NCBI GenBank assembly: GCA_905234475.1
Contig: CAJOHX010000015.1
Location: 1-60,395, forward strand
Direction: 5' to 3'
DNA length: 60,395 nucleotides
Source of the DNA: an uncultured Bacteroidales bacterium
GTDB taxonomy: Bacteria; Bacteroidota; Bacteroidia; Bacteroidales; UBA932
Position numbers and translations under genes: made by a program. The notes below the pieces were generated by a model that saw nothing but the letters and a program-made list of their open reading frames with translations, was not told the origin of the DNA and ran no database searches. Positions 36,834 to 44,872 of this stretch are shown one piece after another; positions within the stretch are counted from its first letter, which is position 1, and every line of letters begins with the position of its first letter.

Positions 36834-37454
36834 ATGGAACAGAATCACAAACCCGCAAAAGATCAGTTTGATGACAATAGCATCAAGATCCTTGCATGGA
36901 ACGAGCATATTCAAAGGCGGCCGGAGATGTATATCGGCCAAATCGGAGATGGCTCAGATCCGAAGGACGGCATTTATACACTGCTTAAAGAGGCGTTTGA
37001 GTCTTTCCTTGATGAGTATAAAATGGGGCGCTGCAATGAGATTGTAATTGAACACAACAGTTTAATGGTGTCTATCAGAGAGTATGGATGTGGGATTCCT
37101 CTAGAGTCCGTAGTCCCGTATACTAGTGGGATGTCTGTTGGAATAGGCGTCAACCAGGATGTTGTTACAGCAAGTGGCATTAAGATCGCCAATGCCCTGT
37201 CTGAAAGCTTTCTTTGCAATTCTTACAGAGAAGGCATGCGCTCGTGGGCATTATATACCAATGGATTCCTTCTGGAAAAAGGCATTGAAGAGGATGACGA
37301 AGATGAACCCATCGGAACATGGATTCAGTTTGAGTTTGACAAAGAGATTTTTTCCGGCAGCTATTACCGCTTAGAGATTGTCAAGGATATTATAAAACAA
37401 TATGCCAAGCAGAATCCAGGATTGTCAATTACACTGAATCACAAAAAACTATAG
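36834..37454 (+). CDS. Stand-alone GyrB/ParE-type GHKL ATPase domain, catalytic residues altered
   Basis: 206 residues that align by eye with only the N-terminal ATPase domain of GyrB. HIQRRPEMYIG (25-35) matches HVRKRPGMYIG, KEAFESFLDE (52-61) matches EVVDNSIDE, REYGCGIP (82-89) matches DNGRGIP, TASGIKIANALS (112-123) matches GLHGVGxxxVNALS, and the end NPGLSITLNHKK matches the last strand of that domain. The catalytic Glu is kept (Glu53) but the Mg-binding Asn is Ser57, the adenine-binding Asp is Glu83, and the glycines of the ATP lid are mostly lost. There is no transducer, TOPRIM or DNA-cleavage part. It may bind but probably not hydrolyse ATP normally; a gyrase decoy or regulator is a speculation. 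Convergent with the metallophosphoesterase, stops sharing CTATAG. Confidence 0.78.
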   Translation: MEQNHKPAKDQFDDNSIKILAWNEHIQRRPEMYIGQIGDGSDPKDGIYTLLKEAFESFLDEYKMGRCNEIVIEHNSLMVSIREYGCGIPLESVVPYTSGMSVGIGVNQDVVTASGIKIANALSESFLCNSYREGMRSWALYTNGFLLEKGIEEDDEDEPIGTWIQFEFDKEIFSGSYYRLEIVKDIIKQYAKQNPGLSITLNHKKL

Positions 37455-38021
37455 TGTATTCTGGAGTTCCTCGAAATAAGACACATTGAGAAAGGTGGTG
37501 CCTCCGAGCATCGCCTTTCTTTGTAGGCCTTCTTCGTGGACGTGGCCGAAGATGTGGTACTTCGGTCTGGCGCTGGCAACAGCGAAAAAGAGTTGCTTGC
37601 AGCCCAAGTCTCGGTCCAGGTAGGAATACGCCGGACCGTGGGTAATGAGGAAGTCGACATCGGTAGGGATAGACGCCGGCTCCTTCAGATAAGGCCTTGC
37701 CGGGACGCTGTAGAACTTGATACCGTCGAATTCCAGTCCCTCGTTCTCTAGATAGATAACCCCGCCGGGAATCAGATTCCGTGCTTGTATGGGCTTCTGG
37801 TCAAAAATGCGGTCATGATTACCTGGCACGAATATGCGGAGCTTAGCCGGGATGGATATGTACCAGTCGAAGAAATCCTGCAGGTCGGCAGGATTGAAAC
37901 CTTCGCAAACGTCTCCGGCACAGATGAGGATGTCGGCATCGGAGGGTATAGTAAGCCGCTGATACATCACGTGAATATCGGAGAAAGCGAAAACCTTACG
38001 GTCTCTGTAAGCGATGAGCAT
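37449..38021 (-). CDS. Calcineurin-like metallophosphoesterase
   Basis: 190 residues with every metal motif of the family: D-x-H (SDIHVM, 14-19), GDVCEG, GNHD, THGP and GHVH. It would hydrolyse phosphomono- or diesters (nucleotides, cyclic nucleotides or nucleic acid ends); the small size fits YfcE/MJ0936-like cytosolic enzymes. It is convergent with the GHKL gene, with 6 bp of overlap (CTATAG). About 190 bp separate it from the next minus-strand gene, without an obvious terminator. Confidence 0.92.
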   Translation of the reverse strand: MLIAYRDRKVFAFSDIHVMYQRLTIPSDADILICAGDVCEGFNPADLQDFFDWYISIPAKLRIFVPGNHDRIFDQKPIQARNLIPGGVIYLENEGLEFDGIKFYSVPARPYLKEPASIPTDVDFLITHGPAYSYLDRDLGCKQLFFAVASARPKYHIFGHVHEEGLQRKAMLGGTTFLNVSYFEELQNTL

Positions 38022-38210
38022 TAGTCTCTAAAGATGACATCCAAGAGGGATGATTCCTTCCACGATGCGATATGGTTAAATATACAAGTACATGTTTCCG
38101 GTAAGCATAACAGAAAGGATTCTCCAGGTTATATCATATAAGAGGTTAATTGGTATTCCGTGTGCTTCACATAAGCTAGTCCTCCTGATCTGAATGGAGA
38201 ATAGTATATC

Positions 38211-38795
38211 CTACTCTTTAATCATGTTTAGCATAAGGTTGGCAATCTCTTTTTTCGCGAATGGTTGAAAAACATCATTCCAAATATTCCTCGCCAGATC
38301 CTGAGCATTATCTTTAGCCCCAAATAGACATTCATCGAAAGATGTTACATTATTCTCTACACCCCAAATCCTGGCGGGGATCTGTTTTACAAATAAATGC
38401 CATAAACTATTCTCTTTATTATCCACATAATCGGCCATAGGTAACAGATGTTTATTTGCGTTGATTGCATCAAATACAGTGTTACAATCAACCATTGATG
38501 GATTAACATAGATAGACGCACCACGTCTATACCACTCATTACCCCATGAGCTCGTTTCTATCATTATCCGCATAGAGGAGTTCCTTTTGAGATAAATGGA
38601 TATCTGTCCATTATCGTAGAAATTAAAACCCCAACCAGAATCCATTAATCTATCCTCGGCAATAGAACACAATTGGCTTTTTAGGCGAGAAATCAATTCA
38701 TTAACCAATGCGGACCTCAAATATGAAAGTTCAATATAGGCATTCCATTTCTCTCGCGAATCAAATAGTTCCAGTATTTTGTTTATATCTTCCAT
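38211..38795 (-). CDS. Unknown protein, 194 aa, possible second half of a split PD-(D/E)XK nuclease
   Basis: No known family by itself. A helical N-terminus (SYLRSALVNELISRLKSQL) leads to an alpha/beta part (GWGFNFYDNGQISIYLKR, WGNEWYRRGASIYVN) and a C-terminal helix. Such a module is what I would expect after the nuclease core in full-length PDDEXK_4 proteins of about 400 residues. It starts 2 bp after the nuclease stop in a different frame, so it may be a partner subunit or the downstream half of a split gene. Strongly A/T-rich. Confidence 0.7.
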   Translation of the reverse strand: MEDINKILELFDSREKWNAYIELSYLRSALVNELISRLKSQLCSIAEDRLMDSGWGFNFYDNGQISIYLKRNSSMRIMIETSSWGNEWYRRGASIYVNPSMVDCNTVFDAINANKHLLPMADYVDNKENSLWHLFVKQIPARIWGVENNVTSFDECLFGAKDNAQDLARNIWNDVFQPFAKKEIANLMLNMIKE

Positions 38796-38797
38796 AA

Positions 38798-39496
38798 TTA
38801 AAGATGTTTACAGTATTCTTTATATTGATTCAATAGGTTGATGAGTGGACTGTTTTCGGAGGGAAGGTGAGCAATACATTCATCTAACCAATCCAGAAGC
38901 TCTTTGTCAAAAGCCATTATTACAGGTTCCATCGGTATTCTATTTGGTAGATTAATTGGATAGTCTATTGGCTTTTCAGTTGAATTGTCAGAAGGAATCT
39001 TTCCTGCTGTAGGGATTAGGTAGACTATCTTATAATCCGTATGGTTTTCGTAGAACCCTGGATAACAATCTTCTTCACATCTGTGTATGTTTTGAGCCCA
39101 ATACCTATATAATTGGTTTGGTTGATCGTTTGCCCAATTAGATTTATTCTCAATAATCACCACGCTCGGATGGGGGAAGTGTCGTTTCAACATAACATCC
39201 ACTCTACCTTTCTCCGCGGTAACCACCCACTCTTCATTTGTCGTTACATCAACACCTATTCTTCTCAAAAATAATTTTAAGAAAAGATTTCCTTGACCAT
39301 GCATCGAATCTGAAGACAGAATAAAAGCAAGAATTTTACTATGAGTAGGTTCGGAAATGCCAGAGATACGGTTCCATAGAATAAAAACATTAACAAACTC
39401 TCCAACCCTGGTTTTTCTTTCTCTTTCCTTCTTGATTTTGTTTATTATTTCTACAAAAGTGTCAAGTGCTATTGAGTAGGATTGAATTTTAGTCAT
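38798..39496 (-). CDS. PD-(D/E)XK superfamily nuclease (PDDEXK_4-like)
   Basis: 232 residues. An N-terminal helix bundle (EPTHSKILAFILSSDSMHGQGNLFLKLFLRRI) is followed by the nuclease core: KGRVDVML (catalytic Asp, about 110-117) and VVIIENKSNWANDQPNQLYRYW, where E-N-K is the E-x-K pair. This order is typical of PF14281-type nucleases often found near defence genes. The reading frame stops at about half the usual length of the family; the next gene follows after 2 bp. It belongs to the A/T-rich island. Confidence 0.85.
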   Translation of the reverse strand: MTKIQSYSIALDTFVEIINKIKKERERKTRVGEFVNVFILWNRISGISEPTHSKILAFILSSDSMHGQGNLFLKLFLRRIGVDVTTNEEWVVTAEKGRVDVMLKRHFPHPSVVIIENKSNWANDQPNQLYRYWAQNIHRCEEDCYPGFYENHTDYKIVYLIPTAGKIPSDNSTEKPIDYPINLPNRIPMEPVIMAFDKELLDWLDECIAHLPSENSPLINLLNQYKEYCKHL

Positions 39497-39783
39497 CTAA
39501 ACTAATGGTATTTTTTCGTTTAACAATAATATTACACTCTTATCGGCTCTCCACAATAATGCTTACGGCCGCCAGGTCATAGCGCGAAGTTACGAACTTA
39601 TGAGAAAATAACCGAATAGTTCTTCCTTTCTCTAGACAAGGCCATCAATACATATAAAGACTACCTCAGAGAACAAATCTGCAACATGGATGCGGACATA
39701 TTTATCTATTGTAGTAGTCACAATGATAAGAACATCATTCTTAAGAATCATCCTGGTTTTCTCAAACACTGCATATAGAACAG
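39497..39783. other. A/T-rich spacer with a possible gene remnant
   Basis: Nothing assigned with confidence. An open frame on the plus strand at 39620-39778 (52 codons, SLDKAINTYKDYLREQ... ending in FLKHCI) has protein-like composition but no start that could serve the whole frame (ATG only at 39686); it may be the tail of a lost gene. Confidence 0.35.
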
Positions 39784-40119
39784 TTATTCCTCTAGCTGCT
39801 CACAGTAGTCAATTGCCCTTCTGAAGTCAGGGAATTCTATATCTTCACCATTCTCTTCATACAGCACGTGCTCGAAATAATAATCTTCGGAACATTTTCC
39901 AGCCAATGCATAAGAGAGTTTTGTTTTTACTCCATGTTCATTTTCGTACTCGAACTTCATACGCGCCATAATAACTTCCGGATACGGTTCGTATTCAAAT
40001 TTAGTAATGGAGATACGATTTTGCTCTTCCTCCTTTAACTCCCGGAAACTATAAATGGAATAAAGAAGGTACAATTCATCAAGCGTCATACGATTCATAG
40101 CATTCTTGCTTTTTGGCAA
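39784..40119 (-). CDS. Unknown small protein, 111 aa
   Basis: Not recognised. Acidic, no signal peptide: NRMTLDELYLLYSIYSFRELKEEEQNR then beta-rich ITKFEYEPYPEVIMARMKFEY and an acidic helical tail. A start at the second Met (40098) is also possible. Divergent from the WYL regulator, 126 bp away. Confidence 0.6.
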   Translation of the reverse strand: MPKSKNAMNRMTLDELYLLYSIYSFRELKEEEQNRISITKFEYEPYPEVIMARMKFEYENEHGVKTKLSYALAGKCSEDYYFEHVLYEENGEDIEFPDFRRAIDYCEQLEE

Positions 40120-40217
40120 AGATCATGTTTCTTTTTGCCATAATTCGGCATAGAAGAAAAAAACTTTGATTTCCGAATAGGAGTTAAATACTGCTTGTTT
40201 TTGGCAATGATAGTATC

Positions 40218-40225
40218 TACCTTTG
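40218..40225 (+). promoter_or_regulatory. -7 element of the WYL regulator gene
   Basis: TACCTTTG, preceded at 20 bp by CTTG; the ATG follows after 20 nt. Confidence 0.5.
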
Positions 40226-40245
40226 TTGTTGAACAAACATCTAAA

Positions 40246-41157
40246 ATGGCAAAGAACTATTTCGACAGGTATGTCTGGCTGATTGAAACAATCAACCACC
40301 ACGGACACATTTCCTTTGAGGATATCGACAGAGCGTGGATTTACAGCAGTCTTAACAAGGAAGGCGGAAAACTGCCGCAGCGTACCTTCTTCAACCACAT
40401 TGATGCAATCTTCGATACCTTCGGTATTGAGATCAAGTGCGACCGATCGCTGGGTTATTACATCGCCAACAGCGAAGACTTGCAGGCGGACGGCATCCGC
40501 CAGTGGCTTCTGGAGTCCCTGTCGATGAACAACCTGCTCAATGAGACGAAGGATATGCGCGACCGCATCCTCTTCGAGACGATTCCGTCTTCGCAGAAGT
40601 GGCTCCCGGTCATCGTAAATGCCATGCGTGATGGGAAGATTATTGAGATGACCTACCAGAGTTTCAAGCGAGATGAACCATATACATTTCAGTCAAAGCC
40701 CTACTGCCTGAAACTGTTCAAACAGCGTTGGTACATGCTGGCCAAGAGTGAAGGAAAAGATGAACTCAGAATCTATGCCCTGGACGAACGAATGCTCAAC
40801 ATCGTCCAGACGAACCGGAATTACAAGTTGCCGGCGAAGTTCAATGCGGAAGAGTACTTTGCAGAATACTTTGGCGTCATTGTGGGCACCGACTGGAAGC
40901 CCCAGGAGATTAAGATTCAGGTTGTCAACGACCAGGTGAAGTATTTCGATACACTCCCCCTGCACGATTCCCAAAGGAAAGTCCCCGAAGAATCCAACGA
41001 TCAGTATACCGTTTTCCGGTATCATCTTGCTCCTACGGACGATTTCAGACAAGAGCTCCTTCGTTACGGGCCGGATGTCACAGTCCTATCTCCCGCAGAT
41101 TTCCGTGAAGAGGTAATGAATGACGTCAGGAATATGGCTGCGAATTACGGTTTATGA
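40246..41157 (+). CDS. WYL-domain transcriptional regulator
   Basis: 303 residues from the ATG at 40246, chosen because MAKNYFDRYVWLIETI begins the N-terminal winged helix and the leader fits the promoter. The helix-turn-helix part (about 1-90, GKLPQRTFFNHIDAIFDTFG) is followed by the WYL Sm-like sensor (about 145-200; RWYMLAKSEGKDELRIYALDERM) and a WCX C-terminal domain (about 215-300). Related regulators such as CapW and BrxR control defence genes and respond to nucleic acids. It overlaps the exonuclease gene by 4 bp (ATGA). Confidence 0.9.
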   Translation: MAKNYFDRYVWLIETINHHGHISFEDIDRAWIYSSLNKEGGKLPQRTFFNHIDAIFDTFGIEIKCDRSLGYYIANSEDLQADGIRQWLLESLSMNNLLNETKDMRDRILFETIPSSQKWLPVIVNAMRDGKIIEMTYQSFKRDEPYTFQSKPYCLKLFKQRWYMLAKSEGKDELRIYALDERMLNIVQTNRNYKLPAKFNAEEYFAEYFGVIVGTDWKPQEIKIQVVNDQVKYFDTLPLHDSQRKVPEESNDQYTVFRYHLAPTDDFRQELLRYGPDVTVLSPADFREEVMNDVRNMAANYGL

Positions 41158-41648
41158 AAGACTTTGCGGCGATAGATTTCGAGATAGCCAACGAGCAGCG
41201 CTGCAGTGTATGCAGCGTGGGTGTGGTGATTGTTCGAGGCGGGGAAATTGTGGACTCCTTTTACTCCCTGATTCATCCGGAGCCGGAGTATTACCAGTGG
41301 TTCTGCCAACGGGTTCACGGTCTTTCAGAGGAGGACACGGAAGACGCTCCGGTGTTCCCATACGTGTGGGAGAAAATTGCCCCACAGATTGAGGGCCTGC
41401 CGCTTGTAGCGCATAACAGTACGTTCGACGAAGGGTGCTTGAAAGAGGTGTTCCGAGTGTATCAGATGGATTATCCTGATTACATTTTCCATGACACCCT
41501 ATCTGCATCCCGCCGTCACTTCGGCTGCAGATTACCCAATCACCAACTCCAGACTGTCGCGTCTGCATGCGGCTACAACCTGACCAATCACCATCACGCA
41601 TTAGCAGATGCGGAAGCGTGTGCGCACATCGCGCTCAAGATTCTATAG
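41154..41648 (+). CDS. DnaQ-like 3'-5' exonuclease (DEDDh)
   Basis: 164 residues, a free exonuclease domain. Exo I is AAIDFEIAN (Asp8, Glu10), Exo II LVAHNSTFDEGCL, Exo III HHALADAEACA with the DEDDh His and Asp. It is translated together with the WYL regulator, which suggests that the regulator controls or responds to this activity. The gene ends in CTATAG, as do the two convergent plus-strand genes of the A/T-rich islands. Last gene of the island before GC-rich spacer DNA. Confidence 0.92.
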   Translation: MKDFAAIDFEIANEQRCSVCSVGVVIVRGGEIVDSFYSLIHPEPEYYQWFCQRVHGLSEEDTEDAPVFPYVWEKIAPQIEGLPLVAHNSTFDEGCLKEVFRVYQMDYPDYIFHDTLSASRRHFGCRLPNHQLQTVASACGYNLTNHHHALADAEACAHIALKIL

Positions 41649-42118
41649 AACAGAAGCCCTGGCAGCAGTGGGAGTGCAGGTGCGCGGGCGTATTAGGATG
41701 GAAAGGATCAGCGGGGCCCGGCGAGAGCAGCGGTGGGTCTGAGGAGGAGGGCCGAAGGATGCGGCAGCATCATTCGGGCACGACGACGAAGAACCAGGAC
41801 GGCGTGTGTTTGACGACTGTTAGACGGCTCCGGCAGGAGACGGCTAAAAAGGAGGAGTTAGCCGTCCAGCAACCGAGACGGACAGCCCCGCCCTTTCCCG
41901 ACGTACGCCCGAGCGCCTGCAGCTCCCGCGCGAAAGGGTTTGCCGGGCACGCAACAGGCCATTTCCATGCCCGGCGACCGAAAAAAACGCTTCCTGGGCA
42001 TGCTAGGCCCCCTCTCCGTGTCCGGCAGGGCCTTCCCAGGGGAAAAACAAAACCCCCGGCGCTTCACAGCGCCGGGGGTTTCCCAATCAATTATTAACAA
42101 CTAACCATCTTATCTGAT
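41649..42118. other. GC-rich non-coding spacer at the right edge of the second island
   Basis: No gene seen. Has a 9-bp hairpin GACGGCTAA...TTAGCCGTC (about 41840-41868) and GCCGGGCA...TGCCCGGC (about 41940-41975), neither followed by a T-tract, and the terminator at 42051. Confidence 0.6.
42042..42080 (-). terminator. Intrinsic terminator of the carboxylesterase gene
   Basis: 13-bp perfect stem (42051-42063 / 42068-42080) with a TCAC loop; on the minus strand it is followed by TTTTGTTTTT. Confidence 0.85.
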
Positions 42119-42166
42119 GAGATCCCGGTCGTCCTTCGACAGGCTCAGGAACCGCCCGGGATGACA
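42119..42166. repeat. Longer palindromic repeat of the GAGATCCCGG...CCGGGATGACA type
   Basis: Intergenic copy between the carboxylesterase stop and its terminator; minus strand reads TGTCATCCCGGG...CCGGGATCTC with an inner TTCCTGAGCCTGTCGAAGG. It shares ends with the shorter repeats of the hut genes. Confidence 0.7.
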
Positions 42167-42172
42167 TTTCGG

Positions 42173-43672
42173 TTAAGGAGCGGTGTCGACGATGGGCTCG
42201 CCCATCTCGGAGGCCTCCGCGTCGGCATTGTCCAGCTTGAAGAGCATGAAATTGCCGTTGTCCTTGGTGAGCGGGGTCCAGCCGAGGCCCGGATCGCTGG
42301 TCTTGGCGAAGTTGGTCCAGGCGGTCAGCATCTTCTCGGAGAGATCCCAGTCGCCCTTGGTCCAGGGACGCCAGCAGTGCTTGAGGGACTTGAAGACGAA
42401 CCACAGGTCGGAGGAGTGGAACGCACCCTTGAGGCGGGCGGTCACTTCCGGATGGGAACCGTCATCAGGCAGCTTACGGGCGAACTCGTAGGCCCAGGCC
42501 TTGTTGCCCTTCTCCTCGCGGTTGAGGCAGAACGCGGCGATGCCGCCGGCCATGTTGCCCATATCGTTGAGCGTGTAGCCGATCATGTAAGGAACATCGG
42601 CGAGGGTGCCGTCCTGGGCAGCCGCGTCAAAGCTCTCGAGGCTCACGTAGCCGTCCACCATCGGCATGCCGGTGATGCTGCCGAACTTGCCCGTGGCGCC
42701 ATTGTAGATGGTGCTGAGGGCGTGGATCGTCTCCGTGGAGGCGGCGCGCATCTTCTTGAGGTCGGTCAGGCCGGCCCAGTCAAGAATCTCCTTGTTCGCC
42801 AGCTCGGCTTCCTTGATGTTGGTCGGGCGGAACATGCGCATCATATTGGCAGGCATCGCAGCCGGTGCACCAGCGGGACGGCCGGCGGGAGCGGCAGCAG
42901 GAGCCGCCTGCGGGACGGTCAGGCCGCCACCGGACATGATCACAGCCTTGTGGAAGAGGCCGCGGGCAAGCGGAGACTCGCAAAGGGTCTTCACGCTGCC
43001 GGCGCCGGCGCTCTGGCCGAAGATCATCACGTTGTTCGGATCGCCGCCGAACTGCTCGATGTTCTTATGAATCCACTTCAGGGCCTCGATCTGGTCGAGG
43101 ATACCGTAGTTGCCGGACACGCCGTGCGGGCTCTCGGCAGCCAGGTCGGGATGGGTCAGGAAGCCGAACACGCCGAGGCGGTAGTTGATGGACACGAGGA
43201 CAACGTCCTTCGCACCCCACTCCTGGGCGTCGAATTCGGGCTCAGTACCGAAGCCTTCACGGTAGCCGCCGCCATGGATCCAGAGAGCGACGGGAAGTTT
43301 TTTGCCGGTCTGGCCGGGAGCCTTGGTCCAGACATTCAGGTAGAGGCAGTCCTCGCTGTAAGGAGCCTCGTCGCCATAGCCCCACTCGGTGTAGTATCCG
43401 CCGGGGTACTGGATGGCCTGGTAGCTGGGATGGCCGAATTTGTCACAAAGCTTCACGCCCTGCCAGGGAACGACCGGCTGGGGTTCTTTCCAGCGGTTTT
43501 CGCCAATAGGCGGCGCGGCATAAGGGATGCCCCGGAACACGAAGACACCGGGGAGTTCGGTGGTGACACCCTGGACCTGTCCGCCCTCAATGGTGAGGAT
43601 CGGACTGACGGCAGTCTTGCTGCACCCGAAGAGGGCGAGCACAGAGATGAGTAAAAGAACTTTTTTCATCAT
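42173..43672 (-). CDS. Carboxylesterase type B lipoprotein
   Basis: 499 residues from the ATG at 43672, which gives a lipoprotein signal (KKVLLLISVLALFGC); the upstream in-frame ATG at 43696 adds only polar residues. Catalytic Ser is in MIFGQSAGAGSV, and FRGIPYAAPPIGENRWKEP and EDCLYLNVW are family signatures. An Ala/Pro/Met-rich insert (PQAAPAAAPAGRPAGAPAA) follows the nucleophile region. It would hydrolyse carboxylic esters, perhaps on plant polysaccharides, at the cell surface. Confidence 0.92.
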   Translation of the reverse strand: MMKKVLLLISVLALFGCSKTAVSPILTIEGGQVQGVTTELPGVFVFRGIPYAAPPIGENRWKEPQPVVPWQGVKLCDKFGHPSYQAIQYPGGYYTEWGYGDEAPYSEDCLYLNVWTKAPGQTGKKLPVALWIHGGGYREGFGTEPEFDAQEWGAKDVVLVSINYRLGVFGFLTHPDLAAESPHGVSGNYGILDQIEALKWIHKNIEQFGGDPNNVMIFGQSAGAGSVKTLCESPLARGLFHKAVIMSGGGLTVPQAAPAAAPAGRPAGAPAAMPANMMRMFRPTNIKEAELANKEILDWAGLTDLKKMRAASTETIHALSTIYNGATGKFGSITGMPMVDGYVSLESFDAAAQDGTLADVPYMIGYTLNDMGNMAGGIAAFCLNREEKGNKAWAYEFARKLPDDGSHPEVTARLKGAFHSSDLWFVFKSLKHCWRPWTKGDWDLSEKMLTAWTNFAKTSDPGLGWTPLTKDNGNFMLFKLDNADAEASEMGEPIVDTAP

Positions 43673-43693
43673 GCGGTTAGGATTAGTTTTGTA

Positions 43694-43701
43694 CAAAGTT
43701 A
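43694..43701 (-). promoter_or_regulatory. -7 element of the carboxylesterase promoter
   Basis: TAACTTTG on the minus strand, 21 nt before the ATG at 43672. Confidence 0.5.
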
Positions 43702-43739
43702 GCCGATGACACGGAGGAATAGTTGCAAGAAAAGACCAA

Positions 43740-43764
43740 AAAGATACAATAATTAGTATCTTTG
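43740..43764 (+). promoter_or_regulatory. Promoter of the radical SAM gene with embedded inverted repeat
   Basis: TATCTTTG at 43757-43764 is the -7 element. It is half of a perfect 8-bp inverted repeat AAAGATAC (43740-43747) / GTATCTTT (43756-43763) with an 8-bp A/T spacer, a possible operator. Confidence 0.55.
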
Positions 43765-43785
43765 GCCTGACTTAAGTATAGTTTC

Positions 43786-44862
43786 ATGCGAGCCACCCCC
43801 CTCGACCTGCGGCACCGCATTGCCCTCGACATCCACAACGCCCTGCAGAAGGACGTCCGGCAGCGCCATCCCCTGGAGCAGCTTTTCTGGGAATGCACGC
43901 TGCGCTGCAACCTCGCCTGCCGCCACTGCGGCAGCGACTGCACGGCCTGCGCGACGGCCCCGGACATGCCGCTGGAGGACTTCCTGCGCGTGCTGGACGA
44001 CGTCAACGCGCGGTGTGAGCCCCATTCCGTGTTCGTCATCGTGACGGGCGGCGAGCCCCTGATGCGTCCCGACCTGGAGGCCTGCGGCCGCGCCATTTAT
44101 GAAAAAGGATTCCCCTGGGGCATGGTCACCAACGGTTTCGCGCTCACGCAGGAGCGCTTCGACGCCCTGCTCCGCAGCGGCCTGGGCAGCGCCACCGTCA
44201 GCCTGGACGGCCTGCAGGACAGCCATGACTGGATGCGCGGGCGCGAGCACAGCTTCGAGCGGGCCTCGCAGGCCATCCGCATGCTCTCGGACAAGCGCGA
44301 TTTCGTCTTTGACGTAGTCACCTGCGTGAACCGGCGCAACTACGCCGAACTCCCCCGCCTCAAGGAGGCGCTCATCGGCTGGGGCGTGCGCCGCTGGCGG
44401 CTCTTCACCGTGGTGCCCATGGGGCGTGCCGCCGGCGAGCCGGAGCTGCAGCTGCCGCCGGAGGAATTCCGCGGCTTGATGGACTTCATCCGCGCCACGC
44501 GCAAGGAAGGCCGCATCCGCGCCTCCTACGGCTGCGAAGGGTTCCTGGGCAACTACGAAGGCGAGGTGCGGGACAACTTCCACAGTTGCGAGGCCGGGAT
44601 CACGGCCGCCTCCATCCTCGCGGACGGATCCATCTCCGCCTGCGCCAGCATCCGCTCGGACTACCACCAGGGCAACATCTACCGCGGCGACTCCCTCATG
44701 GACGTCTGGGAAAAGGGCTTCCGGCCCTACCGGGACCGGGAATGGATGCGCAGCGGCGAATGCGCGGACTGCCGCTATTTCAAGTACTGCCTCGGCGGCG
44801 GCATGCACCTGCGCGGCGACGACGGCAGGCTGCTGTTTTGCCATTTGAAAAGATTTGCCTAA
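43786..44862 (+). CDS. Radical SAM/SPASM enzyme paired with a lipoprotein
   Basis: 358 residues. The [4Fe-4S]-SAM motif C-x3-C-x2-C is in RCNLACRHCG (about 45-53), with GGEP (VTGGEPLMRPD). The C-terminal SPASM region binds auxiliary clusters: CEAG, CASIRS, GNIYRGDSLMDVWEKG, CADCRYFKYCLGGG. SPASM enzymes usually modify peptides or proteins. The next gene is a short lipoprotein, 10 bp on; I recall this pairing as a described but functionally unknown one in Bacteroidales (TIGR04133 with TIGR04134), to be verified. The lipoprotein is the natural candidate partner or substrate. Confidence 0.9.
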   Translation: MRATPLDLRHRIALDIHNALQKDVRQRHPLEQLFWECTLRCNLACRHCGSDCTACATAPDMPLEDFLRVLDDVNARCEPHSVFVIVTGGEPLMRPDLEACGRAIYEKGFPWGMVTNGFALTQERFDALLRSGLGSATVSLDGLQDSHDWMRGREHSFERASQAIRMLSDKRDFVFDVVTCVNRRNYAELPRLKEALIGWGVRRWRLFTVVPMGRAAGEPELQLPPEEFRGLMDFIRATRKEGRIRASYGCEGFLGNYEGEVRDNFHSCEAGITAASILADGSISACASIRSDYHQGNIYRGDSLMDVWEKGFRPYRDREWMRSGECADCRYFKYCLGGGMHLRGDDGRLLFCHLKRFA

Positions 44863-44872
44863 CTTTGGGGAC

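Noticed and set aside
36834..37454. Reading the GHKL protein as a piece of a broken gyrB
   Set aside because: The frame ends exactly at the end of the ATPase domain, no transducer remnant follows, and the next gene on the other strand overlaps the stop. A truncated gyrB could not be excluded by homology search here.
41840..41975. Hairpins in the right-border spacer as terminators
   Set aside because: No T-tract follows either hairpin on either strand; the proper terminator is at 42051-42080.
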